NCBI GenBank assembly: GCA_030272585.1
Contig: BSYQ01000014.1
Coordinates: 62,001 to 126,000, forward strand
DNA length: 64,000 nt
Source of the DNA: Bryopsis sp. KO-2023
Lineage: Eukaryota > Chlorophyta > Ulvophyceae > Bryopsidales > Bryopsidaceae
Direction of reading: 5' to 3'
Below, piece by piece: positions 18,916 through 28,272 of the stretch. The translations under genes and the position numbers were made by a program. Numbering within the stretch: position 1 is the stretch's first letter; every line of letters starts with the position of its first letter. Below the pieces are notes generated by a model. The model did no database searches. It saw only the letters and a program-made list of their open reading frames with translations, and was not told the origin of the DNA.

Positions 18916-20730
18916 ATGGCTGCCGACACACCCGCCGCAATTATTGCGAGGTTGGAAGCGGAAGTAGCTCAAAAAGAAGAGGAGCTGCAGCACTTTACGT
19001 CGACCGCAGAGGAAGTGCTGCAGAACAATGAGGCCTTAACCCGGCAGCTCTCAGAGTTGAGTGACCGGACGAAAGCAGCTGAGGCTGCGAAGGAGGCAGC
19101 GGAGAAAGCCAAGGATAAGGCGGAGGCGGAAAAGAAAGAAGCGGAGGACAAGACTAAGGTCTTGGAAGAAAAATTGGAAGCCATGAAGCTGAAAAAGCAA
19201 AGGTTCCAATCTCACATGATGGCTAACCATCGTGAGAATGACCTCCGTAAGCAAGCTCTCGGGGGAATGGTGGATCGATTTACCGCGGTAGAGGAAACGC
19301 TGCAGCGAGCTGTAGCAACCGCGTGGAGTGCAGCAGCCAACAACCTTAAGAAGGAATTGGCAGAACAAGAGCTGCAGATCGATTTGCTGGGAGAGTCCCT
19401 CAGAGACGGCTCTGAAAAACTTCAAGTGCAGAGCGAAACAACGGACAAGATGCTGCGTTTGAACCCGCCGGTACCAGCACCACGGGTACGCGAAGAACTG
19501 GATCGCCAAGTCCAAGTTCTGTTGTCAAACGCAACACTTGATCTGGAACCGTCCAAGGACGATGATGCGGGAGGCTCAAGCAAGGGCCAGGGGAAAGGGA
19601 AAAACAAACGTCCAAGCTCGCCGTGTAGGGATGAAGATCCACACGGAAAGAGAAGGCGAGAGGACGGTGACGATGAAGGTGGTGAGCCACCGAGGGATCG
19701 TATGCCTGGAGATGCAGCAAGAGCCAACTTGTTACTCAAGTTAAAGGCTGCCGCATTAAAGACTCCAGCACCCTCACAACCAGCACCAACAGTTCAGACT
19801 CCCGGAGATGAGGCTACCGCAATAGCACCGGGGGAGGACTTATTCGACATGAGAGAGGAGGAGCTTTTGGACTTGGATTTTAACGAAGAAATTGACTTCG
19901 GCAGTCCACCTCCTAGGCTCGAAGGTCCTAGTTCTGAACTGGAGGACGGGGAAATAAGGAATGATGAAGGGCCAAGCCAGGTGACAGAGGTTCAGCGTGC
20001 GGTCCATCCACCGTTGGAGTTAGCTCCAACAGAAGCAGCACTTCGGGCTTTCCGAGAAAAGGTTAAGCTCAGAAGACTAAAGGCGGCTGCTCAAGACAAA
20101 GTGGATGCTGCACCCAGCGAAGTGAACCTGTCACGGGAGGATATCGAGGAGGCTTGCAACCCCATCACTGCGTCAGAGAAATGGCCGAAGGTCCAATATA
20201 CTAACCCCAGGGACCGAGCCTTGCAAAATTACCGCGGCAACCGGCACTTTCACGAGTTGCCCATGTGCATTTGGTGCGGGAGAAGCCCAATGCAAGCAAG
20301 TGCTCAGCGGCTGACGCAGAAGAAGTATTCCGTCCTTCCTTGTGGGTATCACCTCGTGTGTGATGCTCATTGGTTGGCATACTCGATGCTGGGGCGCATC
20401 GTCACGGCGGTCCAAAAAGTCGCGGAAGTGGACAACAAGTCCATCGCCACCGTCTCCCCATTCTCTCTACCTGCCCATATGTTGAAGCTGACACGCTCGA
20501 CGTTCGAAGAAATCCCTCCGTTCCCGGCTGAGCACGAGAAGTTGCCACACTGCAACATGTGTGTGAAGCGGCAGCTCAAGGTGTCCGGCATCACAAGGGA
20601 TCTGCCATTCCTTAAGTCCAAGAGGGTGGCTGCCGCATTTGATCCCTGTGTCCGGTATCGTGCAGTGCAGCAAGCGCATGCGCAGGAGCAGCGTGCTATT
20701 CAGCAAGCGCACGCGCAGGAACAGCGTTAA
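18916..20730 (+). CDS. Element B ORF3, unit 2
   Basis: 604 residues, apparently identical to the unit 1 ORF3, with the coiled coil and the CxxC...CxxHxxCxxH...CxxC module intact. Function unknown. Confidence 0.8.
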   Translation: MAADTPAAIIARLEAEVAQKEEELQHFTSTAEEVLQNNEALTRQLSELSDRTKAAEAAKEAAEKAKDKAEAEKKEAEDKTKVLEEKLEAMKLKKQRFQSHMMANHRENDLRKQALGGMVDRFTAVEETLQRAVATAWSAAANNLKKELAEQELQIDLLGESLRDGSEKLQVQSETTDKMLRLNPPVPAPRVREELDRQVQVLLSNATLDLEPSKDDDAGGSSKGQGKGKNKRPSSPCRDEDPHGKRRREDGDDEGGEPPRDRMPGDAARANLLLKLKAAALKTPAPSQPAPTVQTPGDEATAIAPGEDLFDMREEELLDLDFNEEIDFGSPPPRLEGPSSELEDGEIRNDEGPSQVTEVQRAVHPPLELAPTEAALRAFREKVKLRRLKAAAQDKVDAAPSEVNLSREDIEEACNPITASEKWPKVQYTNPRDRALQNYRGNRHFHELPMCIWCGRSPMQASAQRLTQKKYSVLPCGYHLVCDAHWLAYSMLGRIVTAVQKVAEVDNKSIATVSPFSLPAHMLKLTRSTFEEIPPFPAEHEKLPHCNMCVKRQLKVSGITRDLPFLKSKRVAAAFDPCVRYRAVQQAHAQEQRAIQQAHAQEQR

Positions 20731-20926
20731 GGAGGAGGGAAAAGGAGTTATCGTCGACCAAGTGTGTGCGTGCAGCAGCTGTCAGAGACGTCAGAGCAAG
20801 AGACAGGTCCAAGACAGTTGGGTGTGGGTATGGGAGTGGGTGAGTTTTGTGTTTGTGTTTTTGTGTTTTTTGTTTTTCTTTGTGTTTTGGTGTGCGTGGG
20901 CGCCCACTTTTTGCGGGGGGGGCGTA
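20731..20926 (+). other. 3' untranslated region and polypurine tract, element B unit 2
   Basis: Same as 11053-11248; the eight-G tract is at 20915-20922, just before LTR 3. Confidence 0.75.
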
Positions 20927-21346
20927 TGTTAGTCTTTTAGCGCTATACGAGGTAGTTTGGGATAGAGCCGAGGGTGGCTGACGCATGTGGGTTCGCGAGT
21001 AAGACAGATTAGACCCAGAGTTTGGGGCATGCGTCAGCGTACTACACTTAGGGGTACTTAAGAGGCCCACTCGTTGTTTTGACATTCACTTTACTTTGTA
21101 AGAACTCGGGATTCGTGGGATTGGTGTGTTCCCGCTTGTGTGTGTGTTTGTGTGTGTGTGTGTTAAGTGTTTGCCTGACGCAATCACTTCCCAACCCAAG
21201 TGCTCTAGTAGCGTTCACAACCGCGCTAGCTAGAGAGTTGTCTAAACCAACAAACCCCACAAGTATACTTGCGTTAGCCAGCAAGTTATCACGAATCCAA
21301 TCAACACAGCCGACCACTATTGCGTCACCCACAAGCTTCACTATCA
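20927..21346 (+). repeat. Element B LTR 3
   Basis: Last LTR of the array. It ends ATCA and is followed by the target duplication gcact (21347-21351), after which element A resumes in frame. Confidence 0.95.
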
Positions 21347-21351
21347 GCACT

Positions 21352-22812
21352 GGTGCACGTCAAGTTTTGGAAGACACACGGACAGCAGAAGAGAAGGTTC
21401 GTACCATTCCTCTTGGCGATCAATTGTCTTCGGCTCGTATATGGGGTTTGCGGAAGGTCTTGCGGCAATACTTCTCACGGTTTGCTTGGACGTTGAAAGA
21501 GACGACTGCGACGACTGCCACAACACATGAAGTGGATACCGGAGATCATCCCCCTATCCATCAACGGGGCCGTTACTTTTCGCAAAAGGAACATGAAGTG
21601 GCGGAAAGAGAAGTGGCGGATCTTTTGGACACCGGACTCATCCGCCGCAGCCAGAGTCCCTGGGCAGCACCGGTGGTACTGGTCCCGAAACCCGATGGTC
21701 GTTTGCGATTCTGCATCGACTATCGCCGCCTGAATGCCATCACGCGGAGAGATCAGTACCCAATTCCCCGTGTCGACGAGGCCATTGACCAACTCCGCCA
21801 TGCCCGCTGGTTCTCGTCTTTGGATTTGAAGGCCGGATATTGGCAAGTGCCACTCTCCGCAGATGCCGCCGCCAAGAGTGCGTTTCGAGTCCGCTCCGGA
21901 CTGTACGAATGGACACGGATGCCAATGGGGATGTGCAACAGCGGGAATACATTCCAGCGATTGGTGGACTCTATTCTCGGAGATTTGCTGTGGCAAGGTG
22001 TGTTGGTATATATTGATGACATCATCATATATGCCTCAACGTTCCAAGAACACCTTCGGTTGCTAACGGAAGTACTTCGACGTTTGGAAGAAGCAAACAT
22101 GCGAGTTTCGCCGACTAAATCCATTTTCGGGACACAACACGTGGAGTATTTGGGACATGAAATCTTCAAGGGTCAAGTAGCGCCGTTACAACGACACATC
22201 ACGGCAGTGGAGAAACTACAACCACCAGAGTCTGTAGCAGAAGTGCGCCATTTCCTTGGTTTGACGGGATTCTATCGGCGTTTCATCCCCCGTTTCGCTG
22301 AACTCGCACGCCCCTTGTACGAGTTATTGAAGAAAGCTGCCAGGTGGACTTGGACCAATGCCGCAGACCAAGCTTTCCGGACCCTCCAGAAGTTGTTAAT
22401 CCAACGGCCGATCCTCACCCTTCCCGACTTCCGCCGTCCGTTCATTCTCACGACCGATTGGTCTGCCCACGCCGGAGCCGCCATTCTTTCTCAACCATAT
22501 CCCGAAGGAGAGAGAGTCGTTGCATATGCATCGATCAAGATGTCTGGACCACAAACACATTGGAGTAGTGTTGAGGGGGAATGCTTCACCGTACTCTGGG
22601 CTATTGAGAAGTTCCGTCCATATTTGCACGGCGTCCGTTTCGAGGTGAAAACCGACCACCGAGCCCTCGTGTGGTTACTAACGGCGAAGGATCTCGGCAG
22701 CAAGTTACTTCGATGGAGTCTCCGTCTTCAAGAGTACGATTTCTTCGTAACATACCAGTCCGGCGCGAAGCATCGACATATCGATGCCCTGTCACGCCTC
22801 CGGCGGAAGTGA
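21352..22812 (+). CDS. Element A pol, RT and RNase H (3' part)
   Basis: Continuation of the 1385-1570 frame; any reading starting inside the LTR upstream is an artefact of the insertion. RT shows RSPWAAPVVLVPKPDGRLRFC, DLKAGYWQVPL and the catalytic YIDDIIIYA. RNase H has TTDWSAHAGAAILS (first Asp present), EGECFTVLWAIE and KTDHRALVWLL, and ends HIDALSRLRRK then stop. RT and RNase H catalytic residues all look intact, yet no integrase follows. The domain order fits Ty3/gypsy-like retroelements. Confidence 0.85.
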   Translation, partial: GARQVLEDTRTAEEKVRTIPLGDQLSSARIWGLRKVLRQYFSRFAWTLKETTATTATTHEVDTGDHPPIHQRGRYFSQKEHEVAEREVADLLDTGLIRRSQSPWAAPVVLVPKPDGRLRFCIDYRRLNAITRRDQYPIPRVDEAIDQLRHARWFSSLDLKAGYWQVPLSADAAAKSAFRVRSGLYEWTRMPMGMCNSGNTFQRLVDSILGDLLWQGVLVYIDDIIIYASTFQEHLRLLTEVLRRLEEANMRVSPTKSIFGTQHVEYLGHEIFKGQVAPLQRHITAVEKLQPPESVAEVRHFLGLTGFYRRFIPRFAELARPLYELLKKAARWTWTNAADQAFRTLQKLLIQRPILTLPDFRRPFILTTDWSAHAGAAILSQPYPEGERVVAYASIKMSGPQTHWSSVEGECFTVLWAIEKFRPYLHGVRFEVKTDHRALVWLLTAKDLGSKLLRWSLRLQEYDFFVTYQSGAKHRHIDALSRLRRK

Positions 22813-23282
22813 GAGTTGGAAAGGAGGGCTAAGCTAGTGCTGATTTCTCTCCCGGAAGTGGCCTCTCATGGAACTGGTTTGATAAATGACACAGAAACTT
22901 ATTTTGATTTGGTAGTACTTCCCTCCGCCTTTCTTTGGCTGTTTTATGGGGAATAGTTCATCGATCGGTTGCGTTTGCAGTTTTTCTATCTTTTCATAAC
23001 TCGGTTTTTCTTGTTTATCGCCTCGACTTTCTCTTGAGAGTGTCTCGGCTGGAGGGAGAGATGGGTTACAGCTGTAACCCCAAACCACGTCGCCGCTACC
23101 AATTTCGTCACCTCCACAGGAGGAGTGCTGCCACAGAACTGGAACTGTGGCAGCAGTGCAGAAACGATTGTGGTGAAGGAGCAGTCCTGCCACAGCACAA
23201 TAAAAGGAGTCAGTCTTGCCACAGCAAGACGGACGTTATACGGGTTTATGTTTTCTTCTATTCATTTTTGATCCATCCAAGT
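22813..23282. other. Non-coding junction between elements A and C, with palindromes
   Basis: No coding region supported. It holds an 18-bp perfect palindrome GGGTTACAGCTGTAACCC (23063-23080) and a perfect 11-bp hairpin TGCTGCCACAG / CTGTGGCAGCA (23126-23136 and 23145-23155). The minus strand at about 23085-23125 resembles the plus strand at about 23605-23660 (shared GTGACGAAATTGGT), as if two LTR/primer-site junctions of related elements lie in opposite orientation. Confidence 0.5.
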
Positions 23283-23628
23283 TGATGCAAAGGGGTGAAA
23301 TGATGGGTGGTTGACCCAAGGTGGAGAGAGAGTATAGGAGGTGTAGTCAAGATTAGTAAGGATGAGAACGGAATCCAGGGTAGCTAGGGTGTAGTTATGG
23401 GGAGTTTAGCGGGAAGCTATCGAGACCCTGTTTGGAAGGAGTGATTGGGGTTTAAAAGGGAGAGACCAAACGTTCTCATTGTAAGCTTGTTTTTGCTTGA
23501 GTTTTCTATCTTGTGTCTTCACACTTCTTGCCGTTTTACTTCTTACCAAAGAGCTTAAGCTCTCCTCCGTTTCATCCATCTATTCTCCAAGTGTGGTGGT
23601 AAAACCACTGTGGCGGGTGTGACGAAAT
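23283..23628 (+). promoter_or_regulatory. Putative degenerate LTR and promoter upstream of element C
   Basis: TTTAAAAG at 23451-23458 is TATA-like, and the DNA ends in GTGACGAAATTGGTGGCGACG, where TGGTGGCGACG could be a primer-binding site. No matching copy was found after the C coding region near 54.4 kb, so assignment as the C LTR is uncertain; it may belong to another fragment. Confidence 0.35.
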
Positions 23629-23963
23629 TGGTGGCGACGACCCTATTATGGGTTACAGGCGTCCGAGCACTTCACCCCCAAGGGCACAATCCTGGTCATG
23701 GACGCAGATGGGGCCGACGACCAGGCGCCAATCATCCTCGTGGACACGGTGGCCAAAACCGAGATCGTGTGAATGCTCTCGGTGCAGGACGCGGATTCCA
23801 ACGAGGACGGGGACGTGGAGGCGGACGATTTGGTGGCGGAGGACGAAACAATGGGCAGCAACAAGGGCGAAATCGTACCATTCAGTGTTTTTTGTGCAAT
23901 CAACGCGGACATGGGATCAGGGAGTGTCCCAAATATGATGCCGCGAAGAAGGCGATAAACTGA
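23610..23963 (+). pseudogene. gag: Element C Gag, C-terminal fragment with zinc knuckle
   Basis: Only the nucleic-acid-binding end of Gag remains. The first ~25 residues of the open frame overlap LTR-like sequence and are probably not Gag. From about 23690 there is a Gly/Arg-rich tract, then a CCHC knuckle (CFLCNQRGHGIREC; C-x2-C-x4-H-x4-C) and the stop TGA 23961-23963. The capsid region is absent. The end resembles element B, where the last Gag codons also finish in aac before TGA and pol lies in the -1 frame. Confidence 0.75.
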
Positions 23964-24013
23964 CCGTCCGGGACGCTGCATCGTCAGTCCCGGACGGACG
24001 ATACGACGATGCA
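23954..24013 (+). promoter_or_regulatory. Candidate -1 frameshift pseudoknot at the gag stop of element C
   Basis: Stem 1 is a perfect 10-bp pair, CCGTCCGGGA (23964-23973) with TCCCGGACGG (23988-23997), starting right after the TGA. Its loop contains TGCATCGTC (23977-23985), perfectly complementary to GACGATGCA (24005-24013), giving a 9-bp stem 2. Connecting loops are 3, 2 and 7 nt, a sterically sensible H-type pseudoknot. The slip site would be G_ATA_AAC (23954-23960), which is not canonical and may be a decayed form of the element B site. The -1 frame is open here. Confidence 0.7.
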
Positions 24014-25029
24014 AGCGGGACGGCAGGAGGGGACCAGGGAATAAGGCAAAGATATGGGAGCAAACAAACAAATATGGACCGTGAGGAACGACAAGACGAT
24101 GACAATGATGAGTTAGACTTCGAGCAGCCAGAATGTCCCACAGGGACGCGGCAGAGACGAGCATGGACGCCGTCCGACTCCGAAGTACCGCCACTGGCGA
24201 CAGAAGTTGCTACAGGCGAAGCGGACACGAGTGCACAGCTGCAGACGTCTTCAAGTGGCGAGCAGGACGTATCCGATAGCGAAAATGGAATGGAACCCCA
24301 TGACGATACGTCAACTGGGGACGAGGGACGATCCGTACAGGACGACAATTTTGACTTTATGGGTCGAGCAGCCTATGACGGACCCCAAGGGCGATTTACT
24401 GGGTTTGAGATCAAAATCAAAATAGGAGGGAGTCCACTAATCGCGTATGTGGACTCCGGCAGTTGGGAAAATTATGTAAGTGGACGAGTTCAAGCGGAGC
24501 TGGATCTCAAGATGGACGGAGCCAACACCAAGCGACTCGTGATGGCGGACGGGACGGAGCGACGTACGCTGGGACGCATCACGGGGGCGAAGTTCCGGAG
24601 TGGCGAAACGCAGTTCCGCTCGGACTTCGATGTCTTCCCGAACATGGCGTACGACGTCATTCTTGGCCTTCCCTGGCTAGTAGCAGAGAACCCAACACTG
24701 GACTTCCGACATCGTACCATCAGCGTTAAGCGCGGACAAGCCACCCTCACACTTCCGCTGAAATTTTCAGTGCGGCCCAAGCCGGCACAGGTGTTGAGTG
24801 TGGGAACCGCCATACCCACTTCGCCATCACTCATTCTACGGGATATGCAGCGAGGCGAATGTGAAGCCGTAATGGTGGTAGTCAACGATGTCGACGATGA
24901 AGATGATGCTAACCAGCCCGGACCAGAGCCAAAAGCAACCAGTACCAAGAAAGACGTTCACGACAGTGATGATGTGGCCAAATTTTTACGCCCGGACCAG
25001 CCGGACGGGATCCAGCGACTCCTCAACAT
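23964..25029 (+). pseudogene. pol: Element C Pol, part 1: protease region
   Basis: Pol frame open from the gag stop; first ATG at 24074. The N-terminal 100 or so residues are acidic linker. The retropepsin shows YVDSGSWENYV (catalytic DSGS) and DVILGLPWL. The frame continues to the hAT-like insertion at 25030; the reading past that point (to 25129) is transposon sequence. Sequence and domain style are close to element B. Confidence 0.8.
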
Positions 25030-25494
25030 CAGAGATAGGACTTGGGCCAAATTTTTGGTCCGACTCCGGTCCGGTCCGGTTACGGTCGGGTTACGGTCAC
25101 CGTACTACGGCCGTAACTCCGTACCGTAACCGGAGTAATATGTTGTTTTTACGGTACGGAACAGGTACGGTATAACTACGGTAGGCCCTAAATCACCGTG
25201 AAGTAGCGTGGTTCAGTGCTAAAGCGTTAGGCTGCAGTCAGTAGGGTCGCGGGTTCGAATCCCCCTGGGTTCCTTTGGAATCGCGGGACCCTGCGGGGGT
25301 CACTTTCTACGGTTTACGGTTGTTACGGCCGTTACGGTCGTTACGGTCCGGTACGGAGCGGTACGGAGTGGTACGGTGCTACGGTTACGGCCGTAAAAGT
25401 ACGATTTTCTGACGAAAATTGTACTCCGGTTACGGTCCGGTTACGGTGGTTACGGTCCGGTTACGGTGACCGTAACCGTAAAGTCCTATCTCTG
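25030..25494. mobile_element. Non-autonomous hAT-like transposon (465 bp)
   Basis: Perfect 14-bp terminal inverted repeats CAGAGATAGGACTT and AAGTCCTATCTCTG, flanked by the 8-bp duplication ctcaacat (25022-25029, 25495-25502). An 8-bp duplication and termini beginning CAGAG are typical of hAT elements. There is no coding capacity. Both flanks are crowded with short TTACGGT / ACCGTAA repeats, like the subterminal transposase-binding repeats of hAT elements. The centre contains a tRNA-like sequence. It interrupts element C pol between protease and RT without changing the frame once removed. Confidence 0.85.
25203..25275 (+). other. tRNA-like sequence inside the hAT-like element
   Basis: A-box-like TAGCGTGGTTCAGTGC and a good B box GGTTCGAATCC are spaced as in a tRNA. 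CTGCAGT in the anticodon-loop position would read GCA (Cys). The acceptor strands do not pair and the T stem has a mismatch, so this is a tRNA-derived (SINE-like) sequence and not a functional tRNA gene. Confidence 0.55.
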
Positions 25495-25502
25495 CTCAAC
25501 AT

Positions 25503-27441
25503 GTACCGACGAGCGTCCGACTTGCCAAAAGGCACGCCGCCGATAAGAAACGGGCACGAATTCGAGATTGAACTCGAACCCGGGACGAAGCCGATTTATC
25601 GACCAATGTACAAACTCTCGCCAGCGGAACTGGCGGAAGTGAAGAAGCAGACCGAGTACATGCTCGACCGAGAAATCATCCGGCCGTCGAAGAGCCCCTG
25701 GGGAGCCCCCATCTTATTTGCGGCCAAGAAGGACGGGGGGTTGCGGTTCTGCATCGATTACCGATGGCTGAACCAAAAGACCGTGAAGAACCGCTACCCC
25801 CTGCCCTTGCCGGACGAGTTGCTCGACAGGTTCCAAGGCGCACGGGTGTTTAGTCGACTCGACCTCCGTTCGGGTTACTGGCAGATGCCAATCCGAACGG
25901 AGGACCAGCCGAAAACTGCGTTTCGAACGCGGTACGGGCACTACGAATATAAGGTAGTCCCGTTCGGGTTGACAAACGCTCCGCCCCAGTTTATGTCGAT
26001 GATTAATGACATATTCCGGGACTTCCATGACCAGTTCCTCGTCGTGTTCCTGGACGACCTAGTCGTTTACTCGAAAACGATGGAAGAACACGAGGAGCAT
26101 CTGCGACTCGTCCTGGAGAAGCTGCGGGAGCATGGATTGTTTGCGAAAGCGTCCAAGTGCGCATTCGCTGTGTCCGAGTTGGACTTCGTCGGGCACTGGG
26201 TCACTGCAAATGGCATTTCGCCGCATCGCAGTAAGACCTCCGCGGTCCGCGACTGGCAGCCAGGACGTGGCAGAAGTCAGGAGCTTCCTCGGCCTGGCGT
26301 CCTACTACCGGCGTTTTATTCGGGAATACGCACGCATCGCGGCCCCGATTCAGATGTTGGTCAAGAAGGACGTCGCATGGCAATGGGGTCCTCCTCAGCA
26401 GCAGGCGTTCGAGGAACTGAAGATGAAGCTCACCTCGGCCCCAGTTCTGAGGATCCCGGACCCAGCCAAGGCGTACACGGTCGTCACGGACGCGTCAGAC
26501 ATCGCGTTGGGTGCGACATTGATGCAGGAGGGGGACGACGGCCTCCAGCCAGTTGCTTTTCTCAGTCGCGGCCTCAACCCGGCCGAGAAGAAGTACTCGG
26601 CTTACGAGCGCGAACTACTCGGGATCTCGTACGCCCTGGCTCAGTGGCGTCACTATCTCGAGGGCGCTCCAGGAGGGGTCACCGTCCTCACTGACCATCA
26701 GCCAGCTACCCACTTTCTCCAGCAGAAGGTGTTGTCTCGTACCCAGACACGATGGCTCAAGTATTTCCAGTCCATCATGCCAGTCATCAAGTACATCCCA
26801 GGACGAAGTAATGTGGTCGCGGACGCGCTTTCCAGGCGCACCCACATCTCGGCAATTTCGGAGGCCAAAATCTCGGCCGGGGAGGCTCAAGCTTGGCAGG
26901 ATGCACTGGTGGAAGACCCTATTCTAAGCTCTATTCGGACCAAACTGCAGACTGGTGGATCCGTTTCTGATTATTCCCTTAGTCAGGACGGGTTGCTTCT
27001 CTACACCAGTCCGAACCCAGGAGCACTACCAAAGGTGGTGGTGCCACGAACGAAACGCCAGGTGATTCTACACGATCACCACGACATACCAATGGCCGGT
27101 CACCCTGGGGTGGCTCGTACGGCCGACTTGGTGAGCCGAAAGTACTGGTGGCGCGGATGGAGAAGGGCCGTGGACCATTACGTTCGAACATGCAGCACGT
27201 GCCAGGTGATGAAGACGGACAACGCCAAGGCGAAGGGGTTGCTGAACCCATTGCCCGTCCCCACCTACAAGTGGGAACAGGTCACCACGGACCTCATGAC
27301 GGACCTTCCAGAGTCCCAGGGGTTCACGGCCGTGGCTGTATTCGTCGATAGGCTCACGAAGTTCTGCAAGTTCGTCCCGTGTTCCAAGGAAGTGACGGCC
27401 CAAGGATACGCTGACATGTTCTTCAAACATGTGTTCCCCAC
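25503..27441 (+). pseudogene. pol: Element C Pol, part 2: RT, RNase H and integrase N-terminus
   Basis: [36 protein letters not shown] and [10 protein letters not shown] (catalytic LDD). Near 26263 the frame breaks: the sequence after GACTGGCAGCCAG is about 2 nt short compared with element B, and reading continues in the next frame at [11 protein letters not shown]. RNase H keeps [12 protein letters not shown] (first Asp present, unlike element B). The integrase HHCC finger (HDIPMAGHPG ... CSTCQVMK) and the first core Asp (TTDLMTD) follow. The frame stops at the D1 insertion after VFPT. Confidence 0.85.
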
Positions 27442-28012
27442 TGAAACGGCTGACTTAGTAGGCGAAGATCTAGGCGGAAAACAGAGGTTACAGTCTGAGA
27501 GTTCCAGGTAGTCGCGGACTGACTGGAATGGGGTAGTTACGTGATGCTCAATGAGAGGCTGAAACGTAGTGAAAAGAGTTCGAACCAGGTTCAGTATATT
27601 CAGTGTCAGGTCTCAGATGGCTGAGAGTTTGGGTAGAGAGTCGGGAGTCAGACTGGAAGGAGCTTCAGTCTGGGTCCTTAGTCTAGAGGTTATCAAGGGT
27701 TATAAAGGGTTAGTCGGAGCTCTGGCTAGAAGGGCTGAGCTGAGAAATGATAGAGACGTTTTGAGGAGAGCTAGATGATAGCTAGTATTTGTAAGGTTAG
27801 GAGATGGGCTGGGAGTTTTCTAGAAGCTCTGGGCTGAGAGTATAAAAGGCTGGGGATCGTTGTAAAGAACAAGCTTGTTGAAATAAGATTCAGTTGTATA
27901 CTCTCGTGTCCCAGACCTTTCTTACAGAACTTCTGGTCGTCTCCCAACGTGTGTGAAGAACGGGTTAAGTGGCGGCTGGAAGTATTCAGCCTCAGGAAAC
28001 GAATCCGTTTCA
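27442..28012 (+). repeat. D1 5' LTR (571 bp)
   Basis: Starts TGAAACGGC and ends TTTCA. TATAAAAG at 27841-27848 is a clear TATA box. Between it and the first ORF at 28031 there is no ATG. It differs from the D2 LTRs at three positions noticed (ctcgtgtCcc, cggGtta and aacGaatc here). Confidence 0.95.
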
Positions 28013-28013
28013 C

Positions 28014-28025
28014 TGGTTTCGGAGC
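28014..28025 (+). promoter_or_regulatory. D1 primer-binding site
   Basis: TGGTTTCGGAGC one base after the LTR, the same 12-mer as in B and E. Sequence after it diverges between families, which marks the limits of the site. Confidence 0.7.
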
Positions 28026-28030
28026 GAGTT

Positions 28031-28261
28031 ATGCCTATAATCAGAGAAGAAGAATACTGGTTTGGCGAAGAAGGAGATCCTAGGTTACTGCTTGTAGACC
28101 TCTGGCTGGAAGAGAACCCGTTGGAAGTTCTGCACATAGGCGAAGACAATAGTGATACTGAAAGCACAGGATCAAGCGAATCGAGAACTGAGACAGAGGC
28201 GACAGTTGATCTTCCGCTTACCCCTGAAACCCCAACTCAGGAGGAACCCCAACATCAGTGA
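28031..28261 (+). CDS. D1 leader ORF a (small acidic protein)
   Basis: 76 residues. Its ATG is the first after the TATA box and lies 5 nt past the primer-binding site. Acidic, with Trp/Leu clusters (REEEYWFGEEGDPRLLLVDL) and a Ser/Thr/Glu-rich tail. No known domain. The stop TGA 28259-28261 is 11 nt before the ATG of ORF b. It is conserved in D2. Position argues that it is translated from the genomic RNA; function unknown. Confidence 0.55.
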   Translation: MPIIREEEYWFGEEGDPRLLLVDLWLEENPLEVLHIGEDNSDTESTGSSESRTETEATVDLPLTPETPTQEEPQHQ

Positions 28262-28272
28262 GTTCGTTGTCT

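Larger units (their letters stand above)
1571..21346 (+). mobile_element. Element B: tandem chromovirus array LTR-internal-LTR-internal-LTR
   Basis: Three 420-bp LTRs (1571-1990, 11249-11668, 20927-21346) alternate with two internal regions of 9258 bp, an exact period of 9678 bp. The array starts TG, ends CA and is flanked by gcact (1566-1570, 21347-21351). Proteins of the two units appear identical. The only nucleotide difference I noticed is G at 9041 against A at 18719. Each unit carries PBS, gag, pol with chromodomain, ORF3 and a G-rich polypurine tract. The structure fits LTR-LTR unequal recombination after one insertion. An assembly effect cannot be excluded, though the single difference argues that both units are real. 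Confidence 0.95.
1..22812 (+). mobile_element. Element A: gypsy-type retroelement, split by element B
   Basis: Remnant of a gypsy-like retroelement present as two pieces, 1-1570 and 21352-22812. The pieces rejoin in frame across the 5-bp duplication gcact (1566-1570 and 21347-21351) left by element B. Reading order is transmembrane segment, retropepsin, a one-frame step, RT and RNase H. After the RNase H/connection end (motif DALSRLRR) the frame stops at 22810-22812, and I find no integrase zinc finger or DDE core downstream. The left end runs out of the window and no LTR of its own was recognised. It may be a 3'-truncated gypsy element or a lineage without integrase. Confidence 0.8.

Noticed and set aside
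21079..21351. Long open frame starting in LTR 3 and running into the element A RT
   Set aside because: The N-terminal part is LTR sequence read through the insertion junction. The true protein continues from 1570 to 21352.
25199..25275. Functional tRNA-Cys gene
   Set aside because: Acceptor strands do not pair and the sequence lies inside a transposon; better explained as tRNA-derived.
26280..26694. End of the 25501-26694 frame as a protein
   Set aside because: After about 26263 the conserved RT/RNase H sequence is in another frame; this part is out-of-frame translation.
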